64,000 nt of DNA from Ancylobacter rudongensis (GCF_900100155.1 NZ_FMTP01000005.1:62001-126000), one strand, 5' to 3'; positions 7,921 through 16,690 are shown, numbered from the stretch's first letter. Notes: a model not told the origin generated them from the sequence alone. A program made the numbers and translations.

Positions 7921-9312
7921 ATGAGCACTACCCGCATCGAAACCGACACGTTCGGGCCCATCGAGGTGGAGACCGACAAATACTGGGGCGCGCAGGCGCA
8001 GCGCTCGCTGGGCAATTTCAAGATCGGCTGGGAAAAGCAGCCGCTGCCGGTGGTTCGGGCGCTCGGCATCGTCAAGCGGGCGGCGGCAGAGACCAATCGC
8101 GACCTCGGTCATCTCGACGCGGCGCTCGCCGACGCCATCATCGCGGCGGCGCAGGAAGTGATCGACGGCAAGCTCGACGCGCATTTCCCGCTGGCGGTCT
8201 GGCAGACTGGCTCGGGTACGCAGTCGAACATGAACGCCAATGAGGTGATCTCGAACCGGGCGATCGAGATGCTCGGCGGCACGCTCGGCTCGAAGAAGCC
8301 GGTGCACCCGAACGACCACGTCAATATGAGCCAGTCGTCCAACGACACCTATCCGACGGCGATGCACGTCGCGGCCGCCGAGGAGATCGCCCACCGCCTG
8401 CTTCCGGCTCTCGCCAAGCTGCGCGATGCGCTGGGCGAGAAGGCCGCGCAGTGGCAGCACATCATCAAGATCGGCCGCACCCACACCCAGGACGCGACGC
8501 CGCTGACGCTGGGCCAGGAATTCTCCGGCTATACGCATCAGGTGGCGAGCGGCATCGAGCGCGTCGAGCAGACGCTGCCGCGGCTGATGGAGCTGGCGCA
8601 GGGCGGCACGGCGGTCGGCACCGGGCTCAACGCGCCCGTCGGCTTCGCCGAGAAGGTGGCCGAGCGGATCGCCGCCATCACCGGCCTCCCCTTTACCACG
8701 GCGCCGAACAAGTTCGAGGCACTGGCCGCCCATGACGCCATGGTGTTTTCCCATGGCGCGATCAACACGGTCGCGGTGTCGCTGTTCAAGATCGCCAACG
8801 ACATCCGCTTCCTTGGCTCGGGCCCGCGCTCGGGCCTCGGGGAACTGGCGCTGCCGGAAAACGAGCCGGGCTCCTCGATCATGCCGGGCAAGGTGAACCC
8901 GACGCAGTGCGAAGCGCTCACCCAGGTCTGCGTGCAGGTATTCGGCAACAATGCCGCTCTTGGCTTTGCCGGCAGCCAGGGGCATTTCGAGCTGAACGTC
9001 TACAATCCCGTCATGGCCTATAACTTCCTGCAGTCAGTGCGCCTGCTCTCGGATGCGGCGATCAGCTTCACCGACAATTGCGTCGTCGGGATCGTGCCGC
9101 GCGAGGACAACATCAAGGCGGCGCTGGAGCGCTCGCTCATGCTGGTGACGGCGCTGGCGCCCAAGATCGGCTATGACAACGCCGCCAAGATCGCCAAGAC
9201 CGCGCACAAGAACGGCACGACGCTGCGCCAGGAAGCGGTCGGCGGCGGCTATGTCACCGATGAGGAATTCGATGCGGTTGTCCGTCCTGAGAAGATGATA
9301 TCTCCGAGTTAA
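7921..9312 (+). CDS. fumC: Class II fumarate hydratase
   Basis: Interconverts fumarate and L-malate in the TCA cycle without an iron-sulfur cluster. The 463 residues match the usual tetrameric FumC length. Visible features: N-terminal [20 protein letters not shown], active-site [15 protein letters not shown] near 185, and the superfamily signature [13 protein letters not shown] near 320 containing the catalytic Ser. The C-terminus [10 protein letters not shown] matches the usual VRPEKM end. It stands alone on the plus strand, divergent from the DUF4169 pair and followed by an AT-rich gap. Confidence 0.97.
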   Translation: MSTTRIETDTFGPIEVETDKYWGAQAQRSLGNFKIGWEKQPLPVVRALGIVKRAAAETNRDLGHLDAALADAIIAAAQEVIDGKLDAHFPLAVWQTGSGTQSNMNANEVISNRAIEMLGGTLGSKKPVHPNDHVNMSQSSNDTYPTAMHVAAAEEIAHRLLPALAKLRDALGEKAAQWQHIIKIGRTHTQDATPLTLGQEFSGYTHQVASGIERVEQTLPRLMELAQGGTAVGTGLNAPVGFAEKVAERIAAITGLPFTTAPNKFEALAAHDAMVFSHGAINTVAVSLFKIANDIRFLGSGPRSGLGELALPENEPGSSIMPGKVNPTQCEALTQVCVQVFGNNAALGFAGSQGHFELNVYNPVMAYNFLQSVRLLSDAAISFTDNCVVGIVPREDNIKAALERSLMLVTALAPKIGYDNAAKIAKTAHKNGTTLRQEAVGGGYVTDEEFDAVVRPEKMISPS

Positions 9313-9444
9313 TAACTATTCATGAATCTGAACGTCTATTCATCTTCGTTTCCGAAGGTAATATAGGTTCATTACCGAAGTTTCATTTGAATCTTTGGTG
9401 TGAATGACCCAGCATCGGCCTCACCTTCACAGGAGATGAGGCCG
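9313..9444. other. AT-rich intergenic patch after fumC
   Basis: Clearly more AT-rich than the surrounding sequence. It holds small inverted repeats: ATTCATGAAT at about 9319-9328, CTTCG/CGAAG around a TTTC loop near 9345, and GGTAAT/ATTACC around 9358-9377. Probably the control region of the Spy-like gene; AGGAG at about 9430 is that gene's ribosome binding site. Confidence 0.45.
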
Positions 9445-10080
9445 ATGAACCGTACGATCATTGCTGCAACTGCCGCTGCCCTTCTCGCCGGTGTGACCTT
9501 TGGCGTGGCGGCTCCCAAGCCGGGCGGCCCCGATCACTCTCGTCCGAGCGCCGAGCAGATGGCGGAATTCGCCGGCGCCATGAGCGACGCGCGCATCGCC
9601 GCCCTCAAGGCCGGGCTGCGGTTGACCGCTGAGCAGGAGAAGCTGTGGCCGGCGGTGGGGACCGCACTGCAGGAAGCCGCCAAGGAGCGGATGGAAAATC
9701 GCGCCGAGCGTCGCGCCGAACGGGCTGACAGGTCCAAGGACGAGCGTCCCGACATGATCGAGCGGCTGCGCGCGCAGGCCGACGGCATGGTCGAGCGCGG
9801 CCAGATGATGAAGAAGGTCGCCGACGCGGCCGCTCCGCTCTATGACGCCCTCGACGAGGCCCAGCAGCGCCGCTTCGCCATCCTGTTCAAGCAGGTCGAG
9901 CACCCGCGGATGGCCGACGGCCGTCACGGCCCTGGTCGCGATGGCAAGGGTCACGGCCCGCATCGCGCCGGCCCCGGCGGGTACGGGCACGACGGCCCGA
10001 TGCACCACCGCATGCCGCCCGGCCCGATGGACGATGGCCCGGACGGGCCGGAGGCCGGCCCGGACGCCGAACCGCTCTGA
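9445..10080 (+). CDS. Spy/CpxP-family periplasmic protein (LTxxQ motif)
   Basis: Probable periplasmic refolding chaperone or envelope-stress sensor of the Spy/CpxP family. I start at the ATG at 9445 (MNRTIIAATAAALLAG) because AGGAG lies about 10 bases upstream and it gives a clean signal peptide ending near VAAPK. The LTxxQ hallmark appears as LRLTAEQEKLW near residue 55, followed by a long charged helical section and EAQQRRFAILFKQ near 150. The last 50 residues are rich in His, Gly and Pro (GPHRAGPGGYGHDGPMHH), a possible metal-binding tail. Followed by a strong terminator. Confidence 0.78.
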   Translation: MNRTIIAATAAALLAGVTFGVAAPKPGGPDHSRPSAEQMAEFAGAMSDARIAALKAGLRLTAEQEKLWPAVGTALQEAAKERMENRAERRAERADRSKDERPDMIERLRAQADGMVERGQMMKKVADAAAPLYDALDEAQQRRFAILFKQVEHPRMADGRHGPGRDGKGHGPHRAGPGGYGHDGPMHHRMPPGPMDDGPDGPEAGPDAEPL

Positions 10081-10121
10081 GCGGCTGCAGCGGCGGGCAC
10101 CCCACCCGCCTCCCACGTATC

Positions 10122-10150
10122 AGCCGCCGGCGTCTCGCCGGCGGCTTTTT
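10122..10150 (+). terminator. Intrinsic terminator of the Spy-like gene
   Basis: An 11-bp perfect stem AGCCGCCGGCG/CGCCGGCGGCT with a TCT loop, followed by TTTT. It lies between two convergent genes. Confidence 0.88.
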
Positions 10151-10199
10151 CGTGAGTGCCGTCGTGGCCCCCTTACGCAGGGCGCCGGTGCCGGCGGCG

Positions 10200-10679
10200 T
10201 CAGCCCTCAGCCAGCTTCTCCAGAGCCTCGCCGCTCACGCGCTGCATGGTCCAGGCGTCCAGTGGCACGGCGCCGACCGAGCGGTAGAAGCGAATGGCGG
10301 GCGCGTTCCAGTCCAGCACGTTCCACTCGAAGCGGCCGAGCGCCTCGTCGACGCAGCGCCTTGCCAGCCGGCGCATCAGCGCCCTGGCGATGCCGCGTCC
10401 GCGAAATTGCGGGCGCACGAAGATGTCTTCCAGGAAGATGCCCTGCCGGCCGCGAAAGGTGGAGAAGGTGTAGTACCAGAGCGCGAAGCCGGCCGGCGCG
10501 CCGTCCCATTCGGCGATGTCGCAGAACACGCGAGGCTGCGGCCCGAAGAGGTCGCGGGCGAAATCCTCGGCCGTCGCTTCCACCTCGTGCAGCAGCTTTT
10601 CGTACTCGGCGAGCTCACGCACGAAGGAGAGGATCAGCGCGGCGTCGTCCGGCCGGGCAGGGCGCAGGGCAAGGGGCAT
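10200..10679 (-). CDS. GNAT N-acetyltransferase
   Basis: Acetyl-CoA-dependent N-acetyltransferase of 159 residues. Motif A with the acetyl-CoA loop is FVRPQFRGRGIARALMRRLA near residues 88-107, and ALWYYTFSTFRGRQGIFLEDIF precedes it, similar to the diamine/thialysine (SSAT-like) branch. NVLDWNAPAIRFYRSVGA is the typical C-terminal motif B. The substrate may be a polyamine or amino acid, but this is inference. The start codon overlaps the thyA stop by one base (TGATG), so it is translated from the thyA transcript. Confidence 0.85.
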   Translation of the reverse strand: MPLALRPARPDDAALILSFVRELAEYEKLLHEVEATAEDFARDLFGPQPRVFCDIAEWDGAPAGFALWYYTFSTFRGRQGIFLEDIFVRPQFRGRGIARALMRRLARRCVDEALGRFEWNVLDWNAPAIRFYRSVGAVPLDAWTMQRVSGEALEKLAEG

Positions 10680-11473
10680 CAGACCGCGACCTTCGCCTTG
10701 ATCGCCGGGTGGGGGTCATAGCCTTCGATCGCGATGTCCTCGAAGCGGAAGGCGAACAGGTCATCCACGCCGGGGTTCAGCGTCAGGCGCGGCAGGGCGC
10801 GCGGGGTGCGCGAGAGCTGCTCGTGCACCTGGTCGAGGTGGTTGAGATAGATGTGCGCGTCGCCGAAGGTGTGGACGAAGTCGCCGGGCTGAAGGCCCGT
10901 CACCTGCGCCACCATATGGGTGAGGAGGGCGTAGGAGGCGATGTTGAACGGCACGCCGAGGAAGATGTCGGCGGAGCGCTGGTAGAGCTGGCAGGAGAGC
11001 CGCCCGTCCTGGACATAAAACTGGAACAGGCAGTGGCAGGGCGGCAGGGCCATTTTCGGTACGTCGGCCGGGTTCCAGGCCGAGACGATCAGCCGGCGCG
11101 AATCGGGGTTGCGGCGGATGTCGGCGACCACCTGCGCGATCTGGTCGATCACCCCGCCCTGCCCATCCGGCCAGGAACGCCACTGATGGCCATAGACGGG
11201 GCCAAGATCGCCCCTCGCGTCAGCCCACTCGTCCCAGATCGAGACGCCGTTTTCCTTGAGATAGGCGATGTTGGTATCGCCCGCGAGGAACCACAGCAAT
11301 TCGTGGATGATCGAGCGCAGGTGCAGCTTCTTCGTGGTGACGAGGGGAAAGCCCTCTCCAAGGTCAAAGCGCATCTGGTGGCCAAAAACCGACAGCGTGC
11401 CGGTGCCGGTCCGGTCGTCCTTGCGCGTGCCCTCGCGCAGCACCCGTTCCAGAAGCTCGTGATAGTTCCGCAT
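10679..11473 (-). CDS. thyA: Thymidylate synthase (ThyA)
   Basis: Converts dUMP and methylene-tetrahydrofolate to dTMP and dihydrofolate. The ATG at 11473 gives 264 residues, the standard E. coli-type length. The catalytic cysteine is Cys146 in [12 protein letters not shown]; other conserved parts are [24 protein letters not shown] and [20 protein letters not shown] with [14 protein letters not shown] near the end. The matching dihydrofolate reductase gene folA lies 3.1 kb away on the opposite strand rather than directly downstream. Confidence 0.97.
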   Translation of the reverse strand: MRNYHELLERVLREGTRKDDRTGTGTLSVFGHQMRFDLGEGFPLVTTKKLHLRSIIHELLWFLAGDTNIAYLKENGVSIWDEWADARGDLGPVYGHQWRSWPDGQGGVIDQIAQVVADIRRNPDSRRLIVSAWNPADVPKMALPPCHCLFQFYVQDGRLSCQLYQRSADIFLGVPFNIASYALLTHMVAQVTGLQPGDFVHTFGDAHIYLNHLDQVHEQLSRTPRALPRLTLNPGVDDLFAFRFEDIAIEGYDPHPAIKAKVAV

Positions 11474-11656
11474 GCCTGTGGTTCCCGAGGCGTTCCCGCC
11501 CACTACATATAGCATAAGGCGGCGCTGGCACACCCGGCCGGCCGCCATTCGGCCCGGCGTTCCCAGCAAGCCCCTGCGCAGGCCGGGGCGGTAACGGGGA
11601 ACATTCCCGGCAGGCTCGACTTGTCCCGATGCGACCAAAGTCTGAGGGAGGAAGCC

Positions 11657-11974
11657 GTGACTAAAAGCACCGACGCGCTCAACACCGATCTGCATCGCCT
11701 GCGCATGCACCTGAACTTGCTGGAAAAGGATGCGACGCACCCGCTCGACTTCACGGTGGAGCATGCTCACACGGCACCGGCGCTGGTGCTGCGCGAGGGT
11801 CAGGCCCTGCGTAGTGCCCATTCCGACGTGCGGCTCGACTATGAGATGATGCGCCAGATCTTCATGGAGACGCTGCGGACGGAAATTGCCGCGCAGGAGG
11901 AGAAGCTGCTCGGCACCAATGGCGGCAATCGGCCGATCGAGCATCTGCAATATGGCGACCAGACCGAGGCGTAG
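11657..11974 (+). CDS. Small hypothetical protein upstream of tmRNA
   Basis: A 105-residue frame starting at GTG 11657, chosen because GAGGGAGGAAG lies immediately upstream. I do not recognise a family. It has an amphipathic helical start ([21 protein letters not shown]), a central [21 protein letters not shown] and a second helix ([23 protein letters not shown]). No signal peptide or membrane segment. It ends about 100 bases before the tmRNA gene on the same strand. The good ribosome binding site and GC-rich codon bias support a real gene. Confidence 0.55.
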   Translation: MTKSTDALNTDLHRLRMHLNLLEKDATHPLDFTVEHAHTAPALVLREGQALRSAHSDVRLDYEMMRQIFMETLRTEIAAQEEKLLGTNGGNRPIEHLQYGDQTEA

Positions 11975-12038
11975 CGCCGGCAAGGGGATAGGAAGGGGGA
12001 GTTGCGCATGCCCCCTTCCAACCGGGCGGGCAAACCCC

Positions 12039-12044
12039 TATATT
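12039..12044 (+). promoter_or_regulatory. Probable -10 box of the tmRNA gene
   Basis: TATATT lies just before the acceptor-piece sequence of the permuted tmRNA gene. The -35 region 17 bases upstream (TTCCAA) is a weak match, so only the -10 element is claimed. Confidence 0.4.
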
Positions 12045-12054
12045 CAGTTTGCCG

Positions 12055-12385
12055 GCGCAAGCCGGATATGGCGATAAACGGACATCGGAATAAACTCTTC
12101 GGACCCGGGGGCAGTACCCGGCGCCTCCACCGGAACCCATCGAAGGGTGGGCTGCGGCGGGGGCGAAACAGGATCGACGAGAGCGTAAAGGGTCTTCTTT
12201 CGCCCGGCATGGTACCGCCGTCATCGGACCAAACATATAGTTGCCAACGACAACTATGCTCCGGTTGCTCAGGCCGCGTGAGCGGTTTGATCTACGGAAA
12301 ATAAGTCCAAGCGGGTAGCACCGTGAGGCGGGGTTCGCAGGCACCTGGCAACAGAAGCCTGCACTTCATTCTCACAACCTACTGG
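12055..12385 (+). ncRNA. ssrA: Two-piece (circularly permuted) tmRNA
   Basis: Rescues stalled ribosomes by acting as tRNA-Ala and then mRNA. Gene order is permuted as in alphaproteobacteria. The acceptor piece comes first: T-arm CCGGG-GGCAGTA-CCCGG, then CGCCTCC-A-CC ending at about 12132. A spacer hairpin (CCCATCGAAGGGTGGG) follows. The coding piece begins GGGGGCG at 12159-12165, which pairs with CGCCTCC, and continues CGAAACAGGATCGACGAG, the tmRNA 5' hallmark. The tag frame at 12243-12281 encodes ANDNYAPVAQAA then TGA. A GCAGGC/GCCTGC pairing at about 12338-12363 forms a late stem or pseudoknot. Outer ends are approximate. Confidence 0.93.
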
Positions 12386-12417
12386 CCGTCGGGGCGGAAA
12401 TCGGGTTCATTGCCGGC

Positions 12418-13251
12418 ATGAGCGTCGATCTGATCCGATATGACCTGCTTGTGCAGGATGCGTTGCGCGGCGTCGTTGGCCGCGTCCTGACCGATGTCGC
12501 CCGCGACGGGCTGCCCGGGGAGCACCATCTCTATCTGGCCTTCGATACCTGCGCGCCCGGCGTGCGGATTTCGCCGCGCCTGAAGGAACGCTACCCCGAA
12601 GAGATGACCATCGTGCTCCAGCATCAGTTCTGGGACCTGATCGTCACCGACCAGTTCTTCGAGGTCGGCCTTTCCTTCAATGGCATTCCCGAGCGCCTTC
12701 ATGTGCCCTATGCGGCGCTGAAGGGCTTCTTCGACCCGTCGGTCAAGTTCGGGCTGCAGTTCGAATCGGTGGAAGACGAGGGCGACGTCGACGCGGAAGG
12801 CGATGGCCAGGATGGGCCCCCCGCCACGGCGCCGACGCCGATCGGCGAGGGACGACCCACCTCGGTTCCTTCCACCCGCGCGCCCGCGCGCCTGACTGAA
12901 GTGCCGCCCAAGGCGGCGCCGACCGAGGCCGTAGCGGCGCGGTCCATCGGGCCGAAGCCCGCCGCGCAGAAGCCCACCGAGACCAAGCCTGACGCCCCGG
13001 TCGCGGTACCCGATGCCAAGGCCGCGCCGAAGCCGGCCCCGCGCGCGCCGGTGCAGCATTCCGTCGACGCCGCCAGCCCGGAGGGCGCTGCGCGCTCATC
13101 CGCAGGCGACAAGGATGCCGACAAAAAAACGTCCGACAGCAAGGCCGGGGATGCCAAGGGCGCTCCGACGAAGGTGGACGACGACGAACCCACCGATGGC
13201 GGCTCGGGCGGCGCCCAGGTCGTGCGGCTCGATGCGTTCCGCAAGAAATAG
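12418..13251 (+). CDS. sspB: SspB-family ClpXP adaptor
   Basis: Adaptor that tethers ssrA-tagged and other substrates to ClpXP. The SspB fold spans about residues 1-125: MSVDLIRYDLLVQDALRGVV, HHLYLAFDTCAPGVRISPRL, MTIVLQHQFWDLIVTDQFFE and ERLHVPYAALKGFFDPSVKF. The remaining 150 residues are a low-complexity Ala/Pro/Lys linker ending in DGGSGGAQVVRLDAFRKK; a conserved basic C-terminal peptide of this kind is the ClpX-docking element in SspB proteins. It follows the tmRNA gene directly on the same strand, an apt pairing since SspB binds the tag made by tmRNA. Confidence 0.93.
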   Translation: MSVDLIRYDLLVQDALRGVVGRVLTDVARDGLPGEHHLYLAFDTCAPGVRISPRLKERYPEEMTIVLQHQFWDLIVTDQFFEVGLSFNGIPERLHVPYAALKGFFDPSVKFGLQFESVEDEGDVDAEGDGQDGPPATAPTPIGEGRPTSVPSTRAPARLTEVPPKAAPTEAVAARSIGPKPAAQKPTETKPDAPVAVPDAKAAPKPAPRAPVQHSVDAASPEGAARSSAGDKDADKKTSDSKAGDAKGAPTKVDDDEPTDGGSGGAQVVRLDAFRKK

Positions 13252-13311
13252 ACCTGTCGTCGCAACGCCTTGCGCACGGCCCTCGCCAGATGACCCCCGC
13301 CCAAGCCGGAC

Positions 13312-14607
13312 GTGACCGTGGCTGCACAGCATGATGTGATCGTGGTCGGTGCCGGGGCGGGGGGGCTTGCGGCCGGGGCGCGGCTGAAACAGGCCGGGAT
13401 CGACGTGCGCGTGGTGGAAGCCGCAGCCCGGACCGGCGGGCGGGCCTTTACCGATACCGCGACCTTCGGCGTCGCCTGGGATCGCGGATGTCATTGGCTG
13501 CACTCGGCTTCTGTCAATCCTTTGCGTGCCGCCGCCGACGAACTCGGCTTCGCCTATGTCGCGCGCGGAAACCGCAAGGCGCGGGCGACTCATCTCGGCG
13601 ATCGCTGGGCCGATGAGGTGGAGTGTCAGGCCGTTTGGAACGACCTTCAGGCCGTTTACGCCGCCCTCCACAAGGCCGGCGAGGACGGGCGCGATATCGC
13701 GGCCAGCGAGGTGCTCGGCCCGGCGACGCGATGGACCCGCCTGGCCCGGCACTGGCTGACCGTGCTCTCGGCGGCCGAGCCGGAACGGCTCTCGACGCTC
13801 GACTACGCCGCCTATTCCGATACGGGCGAGAACTACCCGGTAGAGAAGGGTTATGGCGCGCTGGTGCAGGCGCTGGCCGCCCATGCGGCGCCGGATCTCG
13901 ACATCGTGACCGGCTGCCCGGTCTCCACCATCGACTGGTCGGGGGAGGGGGTGTCGCTCGCCACCTCGCGCGGCACGCTGACCGCCCGGCTCGCCATCGT
14001 CGCGGTGCCGACGGCGGTAATCGCGCGCGGCGGCCTTGCCTTCGCGCCGCTGCTGCCGCCTGACCTCGCCGAGGCGTTCGAGGCGCTGCCGCTGGGGGCG
14101 GCGGAGAAGGTCGCCTTCCTGTTCGACCGCGACGTGTTCGGGGTCGAGCCCACCAGCTATATCGACACGCTCGACCTCAGGGACCCGAATCGCACGCCGG
14201 TGAACCTCACCCTGAACCCGTTCGGCCAGCCGATGGCGATCGCCCAGCTTGGCGGCGCCAACGCCGCAGAGCTGGTGCAGGCCGGGCCGGCGGCGATGCG
14301 CGATTTCGCCCTCGCCGCGCTCAAGGACGCCTTCGGCGCCGGGATCGAGACACATATTGCCGGCGTCGCCACGACAGGCTGGGTCGCCGACCCGCTGATC
14401 GGCGGCGGCTATAGCTGCGCGCTGCCGGGCTACGCCCCGATGCGCGCGCGGCTGACCCGGACACTGACCGAGCCTCTCGGCGAGCGCGTGCTGTTCGCCG
14501 GCGAGGCGTCCTCGCCCCACGCCTATTCCACCGCGCATGGCGCGCACCAGACCGGGCTTGCGGCGGCGGAAACGGCGCTGGCGCTGCTCCGTGGGAGGTC
14601 CGCATGA
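13312..14607 (+). CDS. FAD-dependent amine oxidase family protein
   Basis: Flavoprotein of the monoamine oxidase/phytoene desaturase superfamily, 431 residues. The FAD-binding Rossmann motif is HDVIVVGAGAGGLAAGARL near residue 8, followed by VVEAAARTGGRAFT (the GG doublet binding FAD phosphates). The C-terminal flavin motif is RVLFAGEASSPHAYSTAHGA near 390. There is no signal peptide or membrane anchor. The substrate cannot be told from sequence. Translation starts at GTG 13312 or GTG 13318. Its stop overlaps the folA start by 4 bases, so the two are one transcription unit. Confidence 0.85.
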   Translation: MTVAAQHDVIVVGAGAGGLAAGARLKQAGIDVRVVEAAARTGGRAFTDTATFGVAWDRGCHWLHSASVNPLRAAADELGFAYVARGNRKARATHLGDRWADEVECQAVWNDLQAVYAALHKAGEDGRDIAASEVLGPATRWTRLARHWLTVLSAAEPERLSTLDYAAYSDTGENYPVEKGYGALVQALAAHAAPDLDIVTGCPVSTIDWSGEGVSLATSRGTLTARLAIVAVPTAVIARGGLAFAPLLPPDLAEAFEALPLGAAEKVAFLFDRDVFGVEPTSYIDTLDLRDPNRTPVNLTLNPFGQPMAIAQLGGANAAELVQAGPAAMRDFALAALKDAFGAGIETHIAGVATTGWVADPLIGGGYSCALPGYAPMRARLTRTLTEPLGERVLFAGEASSPHAYSTAHGAHQTGLAAAETALALLRGRSA

Positions 14608-15113
14608 CCGTGCTCACCCTTGTCGCCGCCGTGGCGGAGAACGGCGTCATCGGCCGCGGCGACGCGCTGCCCTGGCACATATCGGGCGATCTCAAGCGAT
14701 TCCGGGCGATCACCTGGGGCAAGCCGATCCTGATGGGGCGGCGGACCTTCGAATCGATCGGCCGGCCGCTGCCGGGCCGCACCAGCCTCGTCATCACCCG
14801 CGACACCGGGTTCCGGCCGCCGGAGGGGGTGCTGGTGGTTTCCTCGCTCGGCGCGGCACTGGAGCGCGGGGCGCAGGAGGCGGCACGGCTCGGCGTCGAC
14901 GAGATGGCGGTGGTGGGCGGCGCGCAGATCTATGCGCAGGCCTTTCCCCATGCCACGCGGCTGCGCCTGACCGAGGTGCATGGGCGGCCGGAGGGCGACG
15001 TGCATTTCCCCGCCTTTGCCCGCGAGGCCTGGCGGGAGGTCGGCCGCGAAGGGCCGATCCAAGGCGAGAAGGACGAGTTCGCCTTCAGCTTCGTGGATTA
15101 CGATCGGGCGTGA
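14604..15113 (+). CDS. folA: Dihydrofolate reductase
   Basis: Reduces dihydrofolate to tetrahydrofolate with NADPH; needed to recycle the product of ThyA. 169 residues, typical of chromosomal type I DHFR. Family motifs: VAAVAENGVIGRGDALPWHI near residue 8 (the Met20-loop region, substrate Asp/Glu supplied further on), LMGRRTFESIGRPLPGRTSL near 45, and VVGGAQIYAQAFPHATRLRL near 110. ATGA overlap with the upstream oxidase gene. Convergent with the TPR gene; the gap holds a 38-bp repeat array. Confidence 0.96.
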   Translation: MTVLTLVAAVAENGVIGRGDALPWHISGDLKRFRAITWGKPILMGRRTFESIGRPLPGRTSLVITRDTGFRPPEGVLVVSSLGAALERGAQEAARLGVDEMAVVGGAQIYAQAFPHATRLRLTEVHGRPEGDVHFPAFAREAWREVGREGPIQGEKDEFAFSFVDYDRA

Positions 15114-15149
15114 GCGGCGACGGGGCGAGAACGGCCCCTCTCAGATTGG

Positions 15150-15240
15150 CGGCCTTTGACCTTGCGAACGGCCGATCCTGGATCGGCCGGCCTTCGACCT
15201 TGCGAACGACCGATCCTAGATCGGCCGGCCTTCCACCTTA
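15150..15240. repeat. 38-bp tandem repeat, 2.4 copies, with internal palindromes
   Basis: Units at 15150-15187 and 15188-15225, plus a partial third from 15226. Each full unit begins CGGCCTT and contains a near-palindrome (GGCCGATCCTGGATCGGCC in unit 1, CCGATCCTAGATCGG in unit 2). The partial unit lies inside the 3' end of the TPR gene, and that gene's TAG stop sits in the palindrome of unit 2. The palindromes may act as a transcription stop between the convergent genes. Confidence 0.8.
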
Positions 15241-15890
15241 ATCGACAGTTCCTCTTCCAGATCCTTGATCTCGCCGAGATGAGGATAGAGGGCGAGGGCG
15301 TGCCGGGCTGCTTCCAGCGAGCGCTTCTCGTCGCCGATCTCCTTGCAGATGATGGCGATGCCGGCCCAGGCGCCATAATGGCGCGGCTCGCGGGCGACGA
15401 CCTGGCGCAGGTCGATCAGCGCATTGGAAAAGTCCTGCCGCAGGAAGAAGACGGTGGCGCGCTTGTTCCACGCCTCCAGATAATCGGGCTCGATCGCCAG
15501 CAGGCCGTCCAGCAGTTCCACGGCCAGATCGAACTTCTTGGCCTGGGTTGCCTGCGAGGCGCGGGCCATCAGGAGGTCCGCCGTGTCGCTGCCCGAAGGC
15601 GTCAGGGCGACATCGATGCGGGCGGCGATAGCCTTGGCCGATTCCTCGTCCGGCGCCGCCTTCAGCGCGGCAAACAGCGCATCGAGCCGCTTGGCGCGGT
15701 CAGGTTCCGCCGGCTTCGCGGTCTCGGCGGATTTGGCGGTCTCGTCGGATTTGGCCGTCTCGCCGGGATTGGCCGACTCAGCGGGCGCGGCCGCCTCCGG
15801 CCGCTCCCCGGCATTGGGGGGCGGCTGGGTCTGGGCCATGGCGCCGAGCGGCGCGGCAGCAAGGATCAGGGCAGCAAAAAGGGCGCGCAT
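15216..15890 (-). CDS. Secreted TPR-repeat protein
   Basis: A 224-residue protein with a signal peptide (MRALFAALILAAAPLGAMAQ), a low-complexity linker with a threefold degenerate TAKSxETAKxAE repeat at about residues 44-62, then TPR-like helical pairs: ADLLMARASQATQAKKFDLA, EPDYLEAWNKRATVFFLRQ and EPRHYGAWAGIAIICKEIG. TPR domains bind partner proteins, probably here in the periplasm; the partner is unknown. The last codons (KVEGRPI) lie in the partial unit of the 38-bp tandem array, so the C-terminus could have been reshaped by repeat expansion. Confidence 0.83.
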   Translation of the reverse strand: MRALFAALILAAAPLGAMAQTQPPPNAGERPEAAAPAESANPGETAKSDETAKSAETAKPAEPDRAKRLDALFAALKAAPDEESAKAIAARIDVALTPSGSDTADLLMARASQATQAKKFDLAVELLDGLLAIEPDYLEAWNKRATVFFLRQDFSNALIDLRQVVAREPRHYGAWAGIAIICKEIGDEKRSLEAARHALALYPHLGEIKDLEEELSIKVEGRPI

Positions 15891-16001
15891 GTCTCCATGT
15901 TAGGAGTCACGGCGCCCTTGAGCAATATTGTCCGCTAAAGGCCGCTAAATCGTGAACGCGGCCGGCAGAAGGCTCAGCAGCCTTCGTTCAGCAGCCCTGG
16001 C

Positions 16002-16127
16002 TCAGCCCTGGCGGGCCTTGAAGCGCTTCTGGGTCTTGTTGATGATGTAGACGCGGCCCTTGCGGCGCACCAGACGGTTGTCGCGGTGACGGCCGAGCAG
16101 CGACTTGAGCGAGTTGCGGATCTTCAT
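16002..16127 (-). CDS. rpmJ: 50S ribosomal protein L36 (type B, cysteine-free)
   Basis: Forty-one residues beginning [17 protein letters not shown] and ending KRFKARQG, a clear bL36. The [18 protein letters not shown] core is the type B (YkgO-like) form and lacks the zinc-binding cysteines of type A L36. Start chosen at 16127; an in-frame upstream ATG at 16244 gives a non-family extension. It stands alone on the minus strand. Confidence 0.96.
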   Translation of the reverse strand: MKIRNSLKSLLGRHRDNRLVRRKGRVYIINKTQKRFKARQG

Positions 16128-16274
16128 GACACTAACCTTCGGATCGACGGCGCCTGCGTATGAGACGGCGCCCCATGGCCGCGCCTCGATCCGCCAGCAG
16201 AAATTGAGGCCCGGCTGATAGCGGAGGGGAGGGGGCCTTGTCAATCCGCGCGGCCGTTTCCCGCGCGGCCATCC

Positions 16275-16673
16275 TCAGTGTCGGCCGACACGGCCAAGGT
16301 GGGTGAGGGCAAAACCCGCGGGATATTTCAGGCCATAGCCCAGCAGCCGGTCGAGCCCGATATGCGCCGTCCAGACAAGGGCAATCGCGCCGGCAAGCGG
16401 CGCACTGACGCCATAGGCGAGCCCGCCGAGAAGGGCCGGGACGACATAAGTGTGGGCGGCATTATAGAAAAAGGCGCCGGGGCGCGGCCCGGCGAGATAG
16501 CCGAGCATGGACAGATCAGGCGCCAGAATCAGCGCCGCGAACAGCCACCAGCTGGCACCGAGCGCGGCATAGGCGACCAGCGCGGCGGCGAAGACGGCCA
16601 GCCCTTCGGCCCGCAAAAGCCGGGCCGGCGCGCCCATAGCCGCGCCCTTAGGCGCCTTGATGCTGTCCGCCAT
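16275..16673 (-). CDS. DUF4260 membrane protein
   Basis: A 132-residue protein with about four hydrophobic segments (AVFAAALVAYAALGASWWLF, LILAPDLSMLGYLAG, YVVPALLGGLAYGVSAPLAG, ALVWTAHIGLDRLLGYGL). APDLSMLGY, FYNAAHTY and HIGLDRLLGYGLKYP with a terminal THLG are DUF4260 hallmarks. Function is unknown. It lies 17 bases after rnhA on the same strand and probably forms the tail of the ispH-thrB-rnhA operon. Confidence 0.85.
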   Translation of the reverse strand: MADSIKAPKGAAMGAPARLLRAEGLAVFAAALVAYAALGASWWLFAALILAPDLSMLGYLAGPRPGAFFYNAAHTYVVPALLGGLAYGVSAPLAGAIALVWTAHIGLDRLLGYGLKYPAGFALTHLGRVGRH

Positions 16674-16690
16674 GGTTGTCCGCTCGGGTT

